Shown here piece by piece: positions 43,601-51,387 of a stretch of DNA of 64,000 bases. Made by a program: the position numbers and the translations under genes. The DNA is from Fibrobacter sp. (GTDB lineage Bacteria; Fibrobacterota; Fibrobacteria; Fibrobacterales; Fibrobacteraceae), in NCBI GenBank assembly GCA_017526585.1, contig JAFXRC010000037.1, forward strand, positions 85,353 to 149,352, written 5' to 3'. Position 1 is the first letter of the stretch. Each line of letters begins with the position of its first letter. The notes below the pieces were generated by a model that was given only the letters and a program-made list of their open reading frames with translations, was not told the origin of the DNA and ran no database searches.

Positions 43601-44563
43601 GAACGGAACCTTTTTGTCCTTCAAGAAAGCTTCAGCTTCCTGCACGCCACCACCTTCAAGGTCAGAGAAGGAGGCCGCCATGAAGTCCATAGCTTCTGCG
43701 CGCAAGTCTGCAGGGTATTTACCCTTGTCGGCACCGATAATATATTCGTAGTACTTGATTGCGGCAGTTTCGTATTCTGCAATGTTGTAGTAAGATTCAG
43801 CCAAGTGGTACATGGCGAGTGCGGCTTCCTTACCCGTAAGGGTTTCGAAACCGGTCACCTTCTTGTACGCCTTAATTGCGTCGCGGAACTTGCGGTTCAT
43901 GAAGTGGTATTCCGCAATACGGAGCCAAGCCTTCGGCACGAGACCGTTGTCCGGGAAGTTTTCGACCAAGCGCATACGGAGCTTGTAGGCCTTTTCGTCT
44001 TCACCGCTAGCTTCCTGCACGGCAGCAGCCTGGTAGATCACGGTCGGAGTCTTGTCTTCCTTCGGATACTTGTCGATGTATTCGAGGAAGTAACCCAAGG
44101 ACTTCTGGTGATCAGCCTTGGGGAGCTGGTCGATGTTGGCGCACTTTGCCGGCTTGTTGTCGCGGTCGGCGCACCATGCCACATCTTCTTCATATTGGGC
44201 GTTCTTGTCGAGGAAGTGCTTTTCTTCGAGCTGGAACTGATAGTGGCCCAACTGCTGGAGTGCAGAGGCGCAGCGCTTGTTCTGCTTACCCTTACAGTTG
44301 TTGACCTGCTTTTCCCACTGGCGAATGGCATCTTCCATGCCCTTTTCATCGAGGCCACCCGAACGGCATGCCTGTTCGGCCTGATTCTTCAGGACCTTGT
44401 AGGAGTTTGCGCACTGGGTCTTTTCGGAGCCCTTCGGCATCGCCTTACACTTGGCTGCCAATTTCTTGGCTTCATTGACTTTGTCTTTACAAGGATCTGA
44501 CGCGGCAAAGGACGTTCCTATGAGCGAGCAGACGATTGCACCAACAAGCAAAAACTTTTTCAT
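40667..44563 (-). CDS. Giant periplasmic TPR protein with lysine-rich tail
   Basis: 1298 residues. Signal peptide MKKFLLVGAIVCSLIGTSFA. About 1150 residues of tandem helical TPR units (for example AMYHLAESYYNIAEYETAAIKYYEYI, shown here only in part) follow. The C-terminal 70 residues are a coiled coil (EKLKAELAELKKQL), Ser and Pro/Ala runs and a tail KSKKKGKKKKK, a candidate site for contacts with peptidoglycan, nucleic acid or an acidic partner. It lies between the PorV-TPR gene and the ExbB operon on the same strand, so a scaffold between outer and inner membrane parts is a fair inference. Codon use avoids TTA/CTA/TCA over about 1280 codons, pointing to strong expression. An imperfect hairpin 40624-40650 follows the stop; the 187-base gap 40480-40666 otherwise shows nothing. 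Confidence 0.8.
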   Translation of the reverse strand: MKKFLLVGAIVCSLIGTSFAASDPCKDKVNEAKKLAAKCKAMPKGSEKTQCANSYKVLKNQAEQACRSGGLDEKGMEDAIRQWEKQVNNCKGKQNKRCASALQQLGHYQFQLEEKHFLDKNAQYEEDVAWCADRDNKPAKCANIDQLPKADHQKSLGYFLEYIDKYPKEDKTPTVIYQAAAVQEASGEDEKAYKLRMRLVENFPDNGLVPKAWLRIAEYHFMNRKFRDAIKAYKKVTGFETLTGKEAALAMYHLAESYYNIAEYETAAIKYYEYIIGADKGKYPADLRAEAMDFMAASFSDLEGGGVQEAEAFLKDKKVPFKDSVYYRIGMKNKDHDRNEEAVQSFKRLMAINPDYIDAPLADIAMIEILIIQQKFEEAQQHRYVVVKRYDRSSSWYKKNQKYPESVKNAETAIRGAMLDIPQYHHARAAKLTKEGDLEAGKKQYAEAIKAYEAFLKRYAKEPTWDEYKVHINLALVYQEMGQFANAAKMFNWIVDTDTTRYGRRPMGSEALLKKEEAAYNAVLMMDQSRENAKKKKYGDDAVKAYKSEETKAYFAQVDKYMAKYGQNKEAAELAYNAAIVHYDAKQFKVAVGVLRKLKQDFPKHQYILLISRMLAQSLLESGQYDESLTEFEWLYKQYTQVKETRNDSMAKEIEKAIAYVLFQMAEQSVKQGQYQKGAESYLALVKRYPLIDIADKAVFEAGAAYEKDQQFTKAAETFMILPKQYAKSPLTIKGIVRAGDAHKKAANLKKSDQKYFEQEYREAAQTYLFITNNFPQDSMAFMAIGSAAQVYDTIADKKSAALTYELAYKRYPKDERTPGYLYSACLSYDEAKMTDEAIRCSKDLVRDYPKSSYALDAAFSIPMAYANAKKWDLAASEYHNFIKGYGNEDKEKLIAAYIGAARAYMELKEEEKAVEDYRKTLEAYDKYGLQIKNADPGVPAEAAFYLGEYEYHKMDPIVLKGKEKEKAKIIKQLVDILQKAMSQYSKSATYASERWTFKATNKMGMLFVTMAAKIREQELNGKKEEEIFAERIGIVQQLPSYYEQARPIFQKNIDLARDQGFYNQDVIEAEEGYIEMYYQGCAVFVEVADAFANSPLPDSASIVKEYVEYEGMVKEDAMEAVHEDLEAYREELTNRSNGAKELAIPQCATGIKAAAHYGIENQWTEKLFELLKSLDENNETLNTKIEKFDPSTLFSDPAYFKTKARLEQIAKSEVMTPEEQINTYRDIIKDAKAENEKLKAELAELKKQLAAGSAPAASSSMDDASSSMDEPEAAAEPEAAPAPAPAKSKKKGKKKKK

Positions 44564-44599
44564 TTTTCTCTTTCCACCTATTAAGATAAAAAAGGGGAA

Positions 44600-44620
44600 G
44601 ACCTGGTTATACGCCAGGTC
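44600..44620 (-). terminator. Terminator after the PorV-TPR gene
   Basis: Perfect seven-base stem GACCTGG/CCAGGTC with a seven-base loop, then a T-rich run on the minus strand. It may attenuate rather than end transcription into the TPR gene. Confidence 0.6.
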
Positions 44621-44636
44621 TATCATTATTCATAGT

Positions 44637-46883
44637 TTATTCCAAATCACCTAAGTCGTCTTCGAGGCTCTCAAGTTCCTGTGCGGCTTCGGAGTTAGCA
44701 GCACCCTGACCCATCTTGGTCTTAACAGTTGCGAGGGTGAAGCCTGCGTCGTCCAAAATACGCTTACGGTTGGATTCGAAGCGGTCACTCTGGATAGCCT
44801 TCTGGTTGAATGCTGCGTAGTCTTCGATGGCCTGGTTGGCCTTGTCGAAGCTCGGCTGCAAGGCTTCGCGCTTGCTCTGCACACGCGGAGTCGGGAGCTG
44901 GCGGGCAAGGTCAAGAGCCTTGACCTGCACGGAGTCGAATTCGTCCTGCATGGCATCGTAAGCCTGGCGGGCACTGTCGCGGGCAGCCACAGAGACCACC
45001 GGCTGTTCAGTGCGCTTTTCAGCCTGTTCCAGAGACTTCACAGCGTTGTCGTAGTCCTTCTTGATGAAGTAGCAGTAACCCTGAACAAGGTATGCTTCGG
45101 AAACCAGGAAGGATTCAGGCATATTCCTGATGATCCACTGGGCCGGCTTGATAGCTTCGTCGGGTTTGTTCACCTTAAGGAAGGACCAAGCGATACCGAG
45201 CATAGCTTCGTCGTACACCGGAGAACCGGGCTGCACCTGGCCATACATCTGAGCGGCAGCCGGAATGTCGGCCTTTTCGCCAGAGAAGTAGATGTGGCCG
45301 AGCTTCACCTTGGCAGCATCCTGCAAGTCGCGTTCGGACTGGTTGGACACCGGCTGTTCGGTAATGTCGCGGAAGCAGTTTTCAGCTTCGTCGAACTTGC
45401 CGAGGCGGCTGTAGGCGATACCCATGGTATAGCGGGCGTAGAAGTAGTTCGCGTTACCCGGAAGGATGGCGGCGAGCAGGTCGACAGATTCCTGATAGAG
45501 GCCCTGTTCGAACTTAATCTGGCCGGCAACGTAGTCAGCGTCAGCCTTCACGTCGCTTTCACCGAACTTCTGAGCAATATTCTGGTACTTGGCCATGGCA
45601 TCGATGTACTTGCCTTCCTTATAGTCGATGTTCATCAACTGGAAGTGGTACTTGGCGCGCTGGTCACTCTGCGGATAGCGCTTGATAGCGTCTTCGTACA
45701 CGGCCTTAGCAGCCTTGTGCATACGGAGGTTTTCGAAAGACTTTGCCTTATAGAAGGCGGCCTGGTCCACAAGGTGGAATGCCGGGTACTTGGTCTGAAC
45801 CTTACCGAAGGCGTATGCAGCTTCCAAGAACTGACGGTTCAAGTAGAGGCGCATAGCGGCGCGGTAGTCGTTTTCAGGTTCGATTTTCAAACGACGATAA
45901 CGGTCTTCACCGATTTTCTCTTCGCGAGTGTCACCGAAGCGGCTGGTGAGCTTGACAGCCCAGATGAAGCCACGGTTCTTCTTGGCATAGAGGTCATCGT
46001 GAGACATTTCGAGATCGAGAGCGAGGTAACGGAAGATGCTCACGTCCTTGACGTTAACCGTAGCGCCGGCAACCGGATAGCCTTCCTTCGTGAAGCGGAG
46101 GCGGACTCCAAGGTGCGGGGAGAGGTAGTAGGTCAAGGTGAAGCTCATTTCCGGATTGACGCCGTCGCCACCTTCCGTATCGGAGTGGAACACATCGATC
46201 AAGGAAAGTTCTGCCTTAGCTTCGATCACGCGGTTGAAACCACGCCAGAAGAGGGAGAAGTTCACGTTTGCGGGAATGTTATAGGCATCGTCGCGGTCGC
46301 CACCGAAGAAACCCGGAGCAACAAAGCCGTTCTTGTCTTCCATGCTAACGCCCGGCTGAGCCACGTTCTGGAGGGCAACACCCACCAAGAGGTAACCGAA
46401 CTTGGAAGAGTTCAGCGGGTTCCAGTTCACGCCCACGTCGGAACCAACCGTCACCTGCTTCACATCGTCGAACTGGTTGATGTAAAGGACGGAAACGTCG
46501 ATACCCAAGGCAATGCACTGCATGAGCCTGTAGGCGTAGCCGAACATGAAGGAGTATTCACCGTAGGACTTGCCGCCATCGATGGAAGCACCGTTTTCGA
46601 AGAACGAGAAACCGAGAGTGTGCTTGTAATCCATCGGGAAGGTCAAGCTAACGTATTCCTGGCTAGCTTCGCCGCTAATGGAGCTAAAGAATGCTGCGCT
46701 GAATTCCAACTGGTCCGTTTCAGAAATTCCAGCGGGGTTCACATACATGGCAGTGTTGCCACCAAATTCAGCGAACCAGTCGTTCTGCTGATACTTATGC
46801 GGAGAATAAGTGGCTTCTGCAAACAAAGAAGTGCTGGCTACCGTGAGTCCGAGGACTGCTGTTTTAATAACACTAGTACGCAT
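44637..46883 (-). CDS. PorV-like outer-membrane barrel fused to TPR domain
   Basis: 748 residues. Signal peptide to FAEA. Residues about 25-330 form a beta-barrel; near its start GGNTAMYVNPAGI resembles the PorV/UPF0164 motif, and strands with Gly/Asn turns continue. Residues about 335-700 are TPR units (YPAFHLVDQAAFYKAKSF, YPQSDQRAKYHFQL). A C-terminal coiled tail (AAQELESLEDDLGDLE) is acidic. A barrel with a C-terminal periplasmic TPR domain is known from BamD- or PorV-related T9SS parts, but this fusion is unusual. ATG 46883, after GGAG; it is 11 bases from the OmpA gene's stop, so the two are an operon. Confidence 0.78.
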   Translation of the reverse strand: MRTSVIKTAVLGLTVASTSLFAEATYSPHKYQQNDWFAEFGGNTAMYVNPAGISETDQLEFSAAFFSSISGEASQEYVSLTFPMDYKHTLGFSFFENGASIDGGKSYGEYSFMFGYAYRLMQCIALGIDVSVLYINQFDDVKQVTVGSDVGVNWNPLNSSKFGYLLVGVALQNVAQPGVSMEDKNGFVAPGFFGGDRDDAYNIPANVNFSLFWRGFNRVIEAKAELSLIDVFHSDTEGGDGVNPEMSFTLTYYLSPHLGVRLRFTKEGYPVAGATVNVKDVSIFRYLALDLEMSHDDLYAKKNRGFIWAVKLTSRFGDTREEKIGEDRYRRLKIEPENDYRAAMRLYLNRQFLEAAYAFGKVQTKYPAFHLVDQAAFYKAKSFENLRMHKAAKAVYEDAIKRYPQSDQRAKYHFQLMNIDYKEGKYIDAMAKYQNIAQKFGESDVKADADYVAGQIKFEQGLYQESVDLLAAILPGNANYFYARYTMGIAYSRLGKFDEAENCFRDITEQPVSNQSERDLQDAAKVKLGHIYFSGEKADIPAAAQMYGQVQPGSPVYDEAMLGIAWSFLKVNKPDEAIKPAQWIIRNMPESFLVSEAYLVQGYCYFIKKDYDNAVKSLEQAEKRTEQPVVSVAARDSARQAYDAMQDEFDSVQVKALDLARQLPTPRVQSKREALQPSFDKANQAIEDYAAFNQKAIQSDRFESNRKRILDDAGFTLATVKTKMGQGAANSEAAQELESLEDDLGDLE

Positions 46884-46894
46884 CACTTACTCCT

Positions 46895-48412
46895 TTACTT
46901 GATATCCGTGCGGATAAACTCAATACGACGGTTCTGGGCACGACCTTCAGGGGTCTTGTTCGTGGCGACCGGCTGAGAGTCACCCATACCCTTCGTGGTA
47001 ATGCGGCTTTCGTTGATGCCCTTTTCCACGAGGAAGTTCTTCACAGAAGCAGCGCGGTCAGCAGAAAGCTGCATGTTCGTTTCCTTTCTACCGACGTTAT
47101 CTGTATGACCGACAATTTCGAAGGTTGCTTCCTGGAAGGTTTCCATAATGTCCACCACCTTCATCAGGGAGATGTAGGAATCCTGAGTAATCGTAGCCTT
47201 ACCGGATTCGAAGTTCACACCTTCAAGCACAAAGACCTTCTTCGGCGGCTGCGGCACTTCGTCCGGGCAACCATCGTCGTCCTTGTAGCTGTTCAAAGTT
47301 TCAGCCTGTTCCGGGCAGAGGTCAACGCCCTTACAAACGTGTGCGAACGTTGCGAGCATACCCTTTGCTTCAACCCACGGATCGCAGAGACCGTCGCGGT
47401 CGTTGTCGGCATCCGGGCAGCCATCGTCATCCTGGTAACCGTCGAAGTCTTCGGCTTCTTCGGGGCAGTTGTCGAGGCCGGTGCAGGTAGAGGCGTACTT
47501 ATCGGAAACGCCTTCTTCAGAAACCCACGGATCGCAAAGGCCATCGCCATCGGAATCCGGGTTACGGGTTTCTTCGACCACTTCTTCTTCCTTCACCAGT
47601 TCGGCAGTCGTAAGACCGATGTCTGCCTTACCCTTACCGCGCTTGAGCATCGGCGAGGTGGACTGGCAGTAGAAGTTCGGCTTCGAGAGCGAAGGATTCT
47701 GGAACTTCGGATCCAGGGAAACGTTCGTGCGGTTCACCTTGATGAACTGGTTGAACGGATAGTAGTTCTTGTAGATGTTGTTGTATTCCACCTTCGTCTG
47801 ACCGGCAGCCGGGTCAGCAAACACACCGTAGTAGTGGTTTTCCATGAAGATGTTGTTACGGGCGATCACATTGGTCGGGCCCTTCAGAGCAAGGCCAGAG
47901 TAGCCGTTGCGGAGCACGACGTTGTGTTCGATAAAGGCATCGAGGGACTTAGCACCCCAAGCGAGGATGCCGGACCAGCGGTTGCCGTACACCACGTTGT
48001 TACGGAGGTGCGGAAGCGAGATAAACGCACCGATACCGGTAGCGTGGTTATCAAGCACATAGCAGTGGTGAATGTAGGGGGCGGCGTTTTCGCAAAGGAT
48101 ACCTTCGAGACCGTTCTTCACAGTGAAGTGCGACATTTCGGCGCCCGAAGTACCCATGACGGTCGGACCTCTACGGCCACCATCGATGATGGTCGTAAGG
48201 GGATCCTCGCCCTTAAGTACGACACCCATGATCAGGGTGATGTTTTCGTTATAAGTACCGCGCTTGACGAGGATGGTATCCCCGGCATCCGCATTACCGA
48301 GAGCATCTGCAATCTTCTGATAGTCGCCAGGAACATTGATATTCTTTGCCATGGCGGTTCCAGAAAGAAGCATCGCCCCGGCCGTGATTAAGACCAGTTT
48401 CTTTAGGGTCAT
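46895..48412 (-). CDS. OmpA family protein with N-terminal beta-helix and Ca-binding repeats
   Basis: 505 residues. Signal peptide cut after TAMA. Residues about 23-260 are a right-handed parallel beta-helix of the pectate-lyase/NosD type (VPGDYQKIADAL, NDNHATGIGAFISL-like ladders, GLALKGPTNVIARNNIF). Then thrombospondin type 3 calcium-binding repeats (about 275-375: DSDGDGLCDPW, DGYQDDDGCPDADNDRDG). Then an OmpA peptidoglycan-binding domain (about 390-505: FEIVGHTDNVG, NMQLSADRAASVKNFL, GRAQNRRIEF). The protein likely tethers the cell surface or outer membrane to the wall. Start: ATG 48412; a TTG at 48430 is in frame with weaker support. First gene of the cluster that continues to the Exb motor. 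Confidence 0.88.
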   Translation of the reverse strand: MTLKKLVLITAGAMLLSGTAMAKNINVPGDYQKIADALGNADAGDTILVKRGTYNENITLIMGVVLKGEDPLTTIIDGGRRGPTVMGTSGAEMSHFTVKNGLEGILCENAAPYIHHCYVLDNHATGIGAFISLPHLRNNVVYGNRWSGILAWGAKSLDAFIEHNVVLRNGYSGLALKGPTNVIARNNIFMENHYYGVFADPAAGQTKVEYNNIYKNYYPFNQFIKVNRTNVSLDPKFQNPSLSKPNFYCQSTSPMLKRGKGKADIGLTTAELVKEEEVVEETRNPDSDGDGLCDPWVSEEGVSDKYASTCTGLDNCPEEAEDFDGYQDDDGCPDADNDRDGLCDPWVEAKGMLATFAHVCKGVDLCPEQAETLNSYKDDDGCPDEVPQPPKKVFVLEGVNFESGKATITQDSYISLMKVVDIMETFQEATFEIVGHTDNVGRKETNMQLSADRAASVKNFLVEKGINESRITTKGMGDSQPVATNKTPEGRAQNRRIEFIRTDIK

Positions 48413-48608
48413 ACTGCTACGTTTCTCCAATCATAGAACACTTTGAATTTAAATCCTTGAGCATAGCCCAAACGGCTATTGCAAAATTCAAGTGGGAATA
48501 TACCTCTAAAAACGGCATTAGTCAATCGACTTTCTAGAAAAATGCCCAAATAATGGTGAAAATGTCGAAAAATTCGTTTCATCGAGGTATAATTGATCCA
48601 CTCACAGG

Positions 48609-48809
48609 TCAATCGGCTGATGCCGGTTCGGCCTTTTCCTCTTCCTTTTTCGCGCCCTGAATAGACACGCGAATTTCCTGGCAGGTCTTTTTGATGTCCT
48701 GCAGAACCTTGCGGGCACGGGTGCCAGCAGACTTGTTACCGCGCTCAAACTTTTCGTACTCGCGCTTGAAGTTCTCGACTTCCAGTTCAAGATCGTTTAC
48801 TAAACTCAT
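48609..48809 (-). CDS. Histone H1-like DNA-associated protein (Hc1-type)
   Basis: 66 residues, lysine-rich and helical. The core EKFERGNKSAGTRARKVLQDIKKT matches the Hc1/histone H1-like family of Bacteroidetes (GNKAAGARARK...LEK..KEFR). Expected to bind DNA non-specifically and compact chromosomes. Start ATG 48809 with GGAG seven bases upstream; two codons further up are TTG. The gene stands alone with about 200 bases of empty sequence on the cluster side and 125 bases of A/T-rich sequence on the other. Confidence 0.75.
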   Translation of the reverse strand: MSLVNDLELEVENFKREYEKFERGNKSAGTRARKVLQDIKKTCQEIRVSIQGAKKEEEKAEPASAD

Positions 48810-48934
48810 AAGCAAACTCCAAAAAAAAGATGCTGTATGGAAAATAAATTATTGTTTCTACTAAAAATTCGCCATTTTGTAAAAAAATGTTCAAAAATCG
48901 CAAAAAAAAGCAACTTTTTTCATCTATCAACAGT

Positions 48935-49729
48935 TTATTCACTCTTGACTAACGACCATAAATAATCAAGCGACGCTTTACCGCGTTCACCGACTTCTTC
49001 TGAAAAGTCGTTCACAAACATCCGGATATGCGCCTTCATGACCTCAGGATCTTCAATTTGAGCCTTTTTATCGATAAAATCCGTTACCATTTCGGTTCGA
49101 GAACGAGCCACGCGAAGGCTTCTGCGAATCTCCTCTTCCACCTGGGAAATGACATCGGCGCCGAGCGACCTTTTCGCAACCGCAATGCCAAGCGGAATCG
49201 GAGTTCCCGTATTCGATTCCCAGAACGCACCGAGGTCTTGCAGCAGGAACAGCCCATCGCGTTTCCAGGTGAAACGATGCTCGTGGATGACCACACCCTG
49301 CTGAACTTCGTGGGAGCGCAGCGAACGGTAAACCTGATCGAAGAGCGCGTAATTGACCTGGCGGGGTCCCTGCTGCGTCTTGCGGAACCAGAACTTGTAG
49401 AGAAGCGCCGCCGTGGTATCTGCTCCGGGAAGCGTCACTGGGCTTTGCGGATTGAAGCATTCGGATTCAGACGAAAGAAGCAACGGACCGCAACCATAGC
49501 CGATGGCGCCGCCGCAAGAAAGACAGGCGTAGCCCTCTTCGATTTTAGGAAACACCTGGGCGCTCACCTTTGCGACATCGAGTTCGCCGCGGGACACCAT
49601 CTCGTTCAAGGTTTGCACGTCAGCAAAGTGAACATCCCATTCAAAAGGGGATTTTTCGAGACCATGTATCAACGCCTCATAGATATAGGTATCGTTGGGG
49701 CAGGTTGAAATTCCGAGAGAAAGGCGCAT
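48935..49729 (-). CDS. mqnD: 1,4-dihydroxy-6-naphthoate synthase
   Basis: Futalosine-pathway enzyme that converts cyclic dehypoxanthinylfutalosine to 1,4-dihydroxy-6-naphthoate. 264 residues. Periplasmic-binding-protein fold; the N-terminal STCPNDTY (8-15) and the segment GELDVAKVSAQVFPKIEEGY are strongly typical of MqnD. A GGGGGTGG site precedes the ATG. It follows mqnB, pfkB and tyrS in the same orientation, so it is at the end of that operon. Confidence 0.93.
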   Translation of the reverse strand: MRLSLGISTCPNDTYIYEALIHGLEKSPFEWDVHFADVQTLNEMVSRGELDVAKVSAQVFPKIEEGYACLSCGGAIGYGCGPLLLSSESECFNPQSPVTLPGADTTAALLYKFWFRKTQQGPRQVNYALFDQVYRSLRSHEVQQGVVIHEHRFTWKRDGLFLLQDLGAFWESNTGTPIPLGIAVAKRSLGADVISQVEEEIRRSLRVARSRTEMVTDFIDKKAQIEDPEVMKAHIRMFVNDFSEEVGERGKASLDYLWSLVKSE

Positions 49730-49743
49730 TCGCCACCCCCATT

Positions 49744-50406
49744 TTATTCAAATAACGTTTTGCGAAGAACTTCGAGAGCCTCGTAGAATTTCCACGAAGA
49801 ACGGTCTCGGGTAGACGCCATATTGCATACCGCGCGGATTTCAAAGACGGGCATCTTGCAGGCAAGACACGCAGCAATTCCCGCAGCGCCTTCCATATTC
49901 TCGATATCCGCATTAAATGTCCTGGAACGCAAGAGCCCCAGTTCTTCGGTTCCGGTACAGCAATTTACCGTAAGCCCCGTCACCGACTTAAGCTGCTGCA
50001 AATGATGCGGAGCCTGCGAAGGATCCGTCGCACGGACTGTACTTGGGAACGGGTAGAAGGAGCCATCGACTTCCTGATAGCCCAGGTCGCCTACAAATTC
50101 GGCATCCACGCGGACGACATCGAGCAGATTTACACCGCGATCCGGATAGGCTCCACAGACACCCAGAATGAACACAGACGAAATGGAGATGTTCTGCCGC
50201 TTGACGAATCCGAGCATATAAGTCAAATTCGTAGCAAAACTGAGAATTCCAAGACCAAGGATGCAGGCATAGCCGCGGTTGTCAGACAATTCGATTAATT
50301 TGTCTGGAGTAAACTCGTCGGCAGTCGTTTCGTATTCAGGGAAGAAGGCTATAAACTCCGCCGGAGTTGCAAAGGCGAACAAACAACTTTTATCCGGAAA
50401 CGCCAT
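49744..50406 (-). CDS. mqnB: Futalosine hydrolase
   Basis: Cleaves futalosine to dehypoxanthinylfutalosine and hypoxanthine. 220 residues, a nucleoside phosphorylase fold. The family motif NIENMEGAAGIAACLACK (purine-site loop) and VRAVCNMASTRDR are visible, along with the N-terminal FAFATPAEF. It is next to mqnD, which strongly supports the call. The genes for MqnA and MqnC are not in the window. Start ATG 50406 by frame and neighbour spacing. Confidence 0.9.
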   Translation of the reverse strand: MAFPDKSCLFAFATPAEFIAFFPEYETTADEFTPDKLIELSDNRGYACILGLGILSFATNLTYMLGFVKRQNISISSVFILGVCGAYPDRGVNLLDVVRVDAEFVGDLGYQEVDGSFYPFPSTVRATDPSQAPHHLQQLKSVTGLTVNCCTGTEELGLLRSRTFNADIENMEGAAGIAACLACKMPVFEIRAVCNMASTRDRSSWKFYEALEVLRKTLFE

Positions 50407-50423
50407 AGACCTATCCTTTTTTG

Positions 50424-51380
50424 CTAGTCCAGTTTCTCAACAGCGTCGGCAAGTGCAGTTTCAAGTTCAGCCACGCGTTCCACCTTGAGGTTGCACGGCC
50501 GGTCGACTTCACACCGTGCAGTCGCCACAGCAGTCGCTTTAACTAGACACTCTTCAAAATCCATTCCCATGCCATCGGCATAGAGCCACCCCGCAAAGAA
50601 GGAATCGCCAGCGCCAATGCGGTTGTTCACCTGAATCTGAGGCGGCTGAAGCTGTACCCCCTGGAACTTCTTTTCAACCAGACGGAATGCTCTAACCGGG
50701 GAATCTTCATCGGTGACCACGAGGGTCTTTATCGGCAAGCGTTCAAGCACGGCAGTTGCAGTCATCTTCCAGAACTGCGGGCTCGAAAGCACAATGGGGA
50801 GCCCTAGGCGCGTGAGCAACTTGCAGTATTCCTGCATATTAATCTTGAGGAGCTCGACGCCCTTTTCGAGCCAACCGTCGATGCCTTCGATGGCATCGAC
50901 ATAAACCTTTTTTCCGGTAAAATCCAGCGAATCGATCTGGGCAATGTTAAACCCCTGCGGGAACGTTCCACACAAGGCTACACTTTGGGTCGTATTCCAG
51001 TAGTCGTTGAGAGTCTGGATAAAGTCGTCATTCTCGAAATCGGACAGAATCGGAGACGGCTCGATGAGCTCGGTCGACTCCCCTTCGCTCACGACAGTCG
51101 TGCAGATACGCGTAGGTTCCTTGATCCAGACCGGGGCCTGCTGAATTCCATAGCCAGAAATTTCATCAAATATCCTGGAGCCATGTTCAGAGCCCAGGAA
51201 ATGCATCAGCAAAGGTGAGCCACCCAAGAGACGCAACACCAAGCCGCAGTTGATTCCCTTGCCGGAAGCATACTCTTCGACTCGCTCAATGCGATGAACT
51301 TCACCAGGTGTAAACTTGTCCACATAGAACAAGCGCTGCCACGCCGGATTCAAGCCTAGAATAAGGACTTCCTGGGACAT
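50424..51380 (-). CDS. PfkB family kinase (1-phosphofructokinase/tagatose-6-phosphate kinase type)
   Basis: Sugar kinase of the ribokinase fold. 318 residues. N-terminal ILGLNPAWQRLFYVDKFTPGEVHR and YASGKGINCGLVLRLLGG match the LacC/FruK type (GKGxN); the C-terminal anion hole is IGAGDSFFAGWLYAD with catalytic Asp. NPAWQ replaces the usual NPAID, so the sugar phosphate may differ. Embedded between tyrS and mqnB; no transport genes lie nearby. Substrate unknown. Confidence 0.8.
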   Translation of the reverse strand: MSQEVLILGLNPAWQRLFYVDKFTPGEVHRIERVEEYASGKGINCGLVLRLLGGSPLLMHFLGSEHGSRIFDEISGYGIQQAPVWIKEPTRICTTVVSEGESTELIEPSPILSDFENDDFIQTLNDYWNTTQSVALCGTFPQGFNIAQIDSLDFTGKKVYVDAIEGIDGWLEKGVELLKINMQEYCKLLTRLGLPIVLSSPQFWKMTATAVLERLPIKTLVVTDEDSPVRAFRLVEKKFQGVQLQPPQIQVNNRIGAGDSFFAGWLYADGMGMDFEECLVKATAVATARCEVDRPCNLKVERVAELETALADAVEKLD

Positions 51381-51387
51381 AGTCTTC

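Noticed and set aside
40655..44500. Very long open frame (1281 codons) on the plus strand opposite the giant TPR gene
   Set aside because: It is in exact codon register with the minus-strand gene, and stays open only because that gene avoids TTA, CTA and TCA codons. It has no domain I recognise and its translation is a mirror of TPR codons. The same holds for long frames opposite the OmpA (47105-48391), PorV-TPR (45294-46976), barrel (36143-37306) and tyrS genes (51424-52623).
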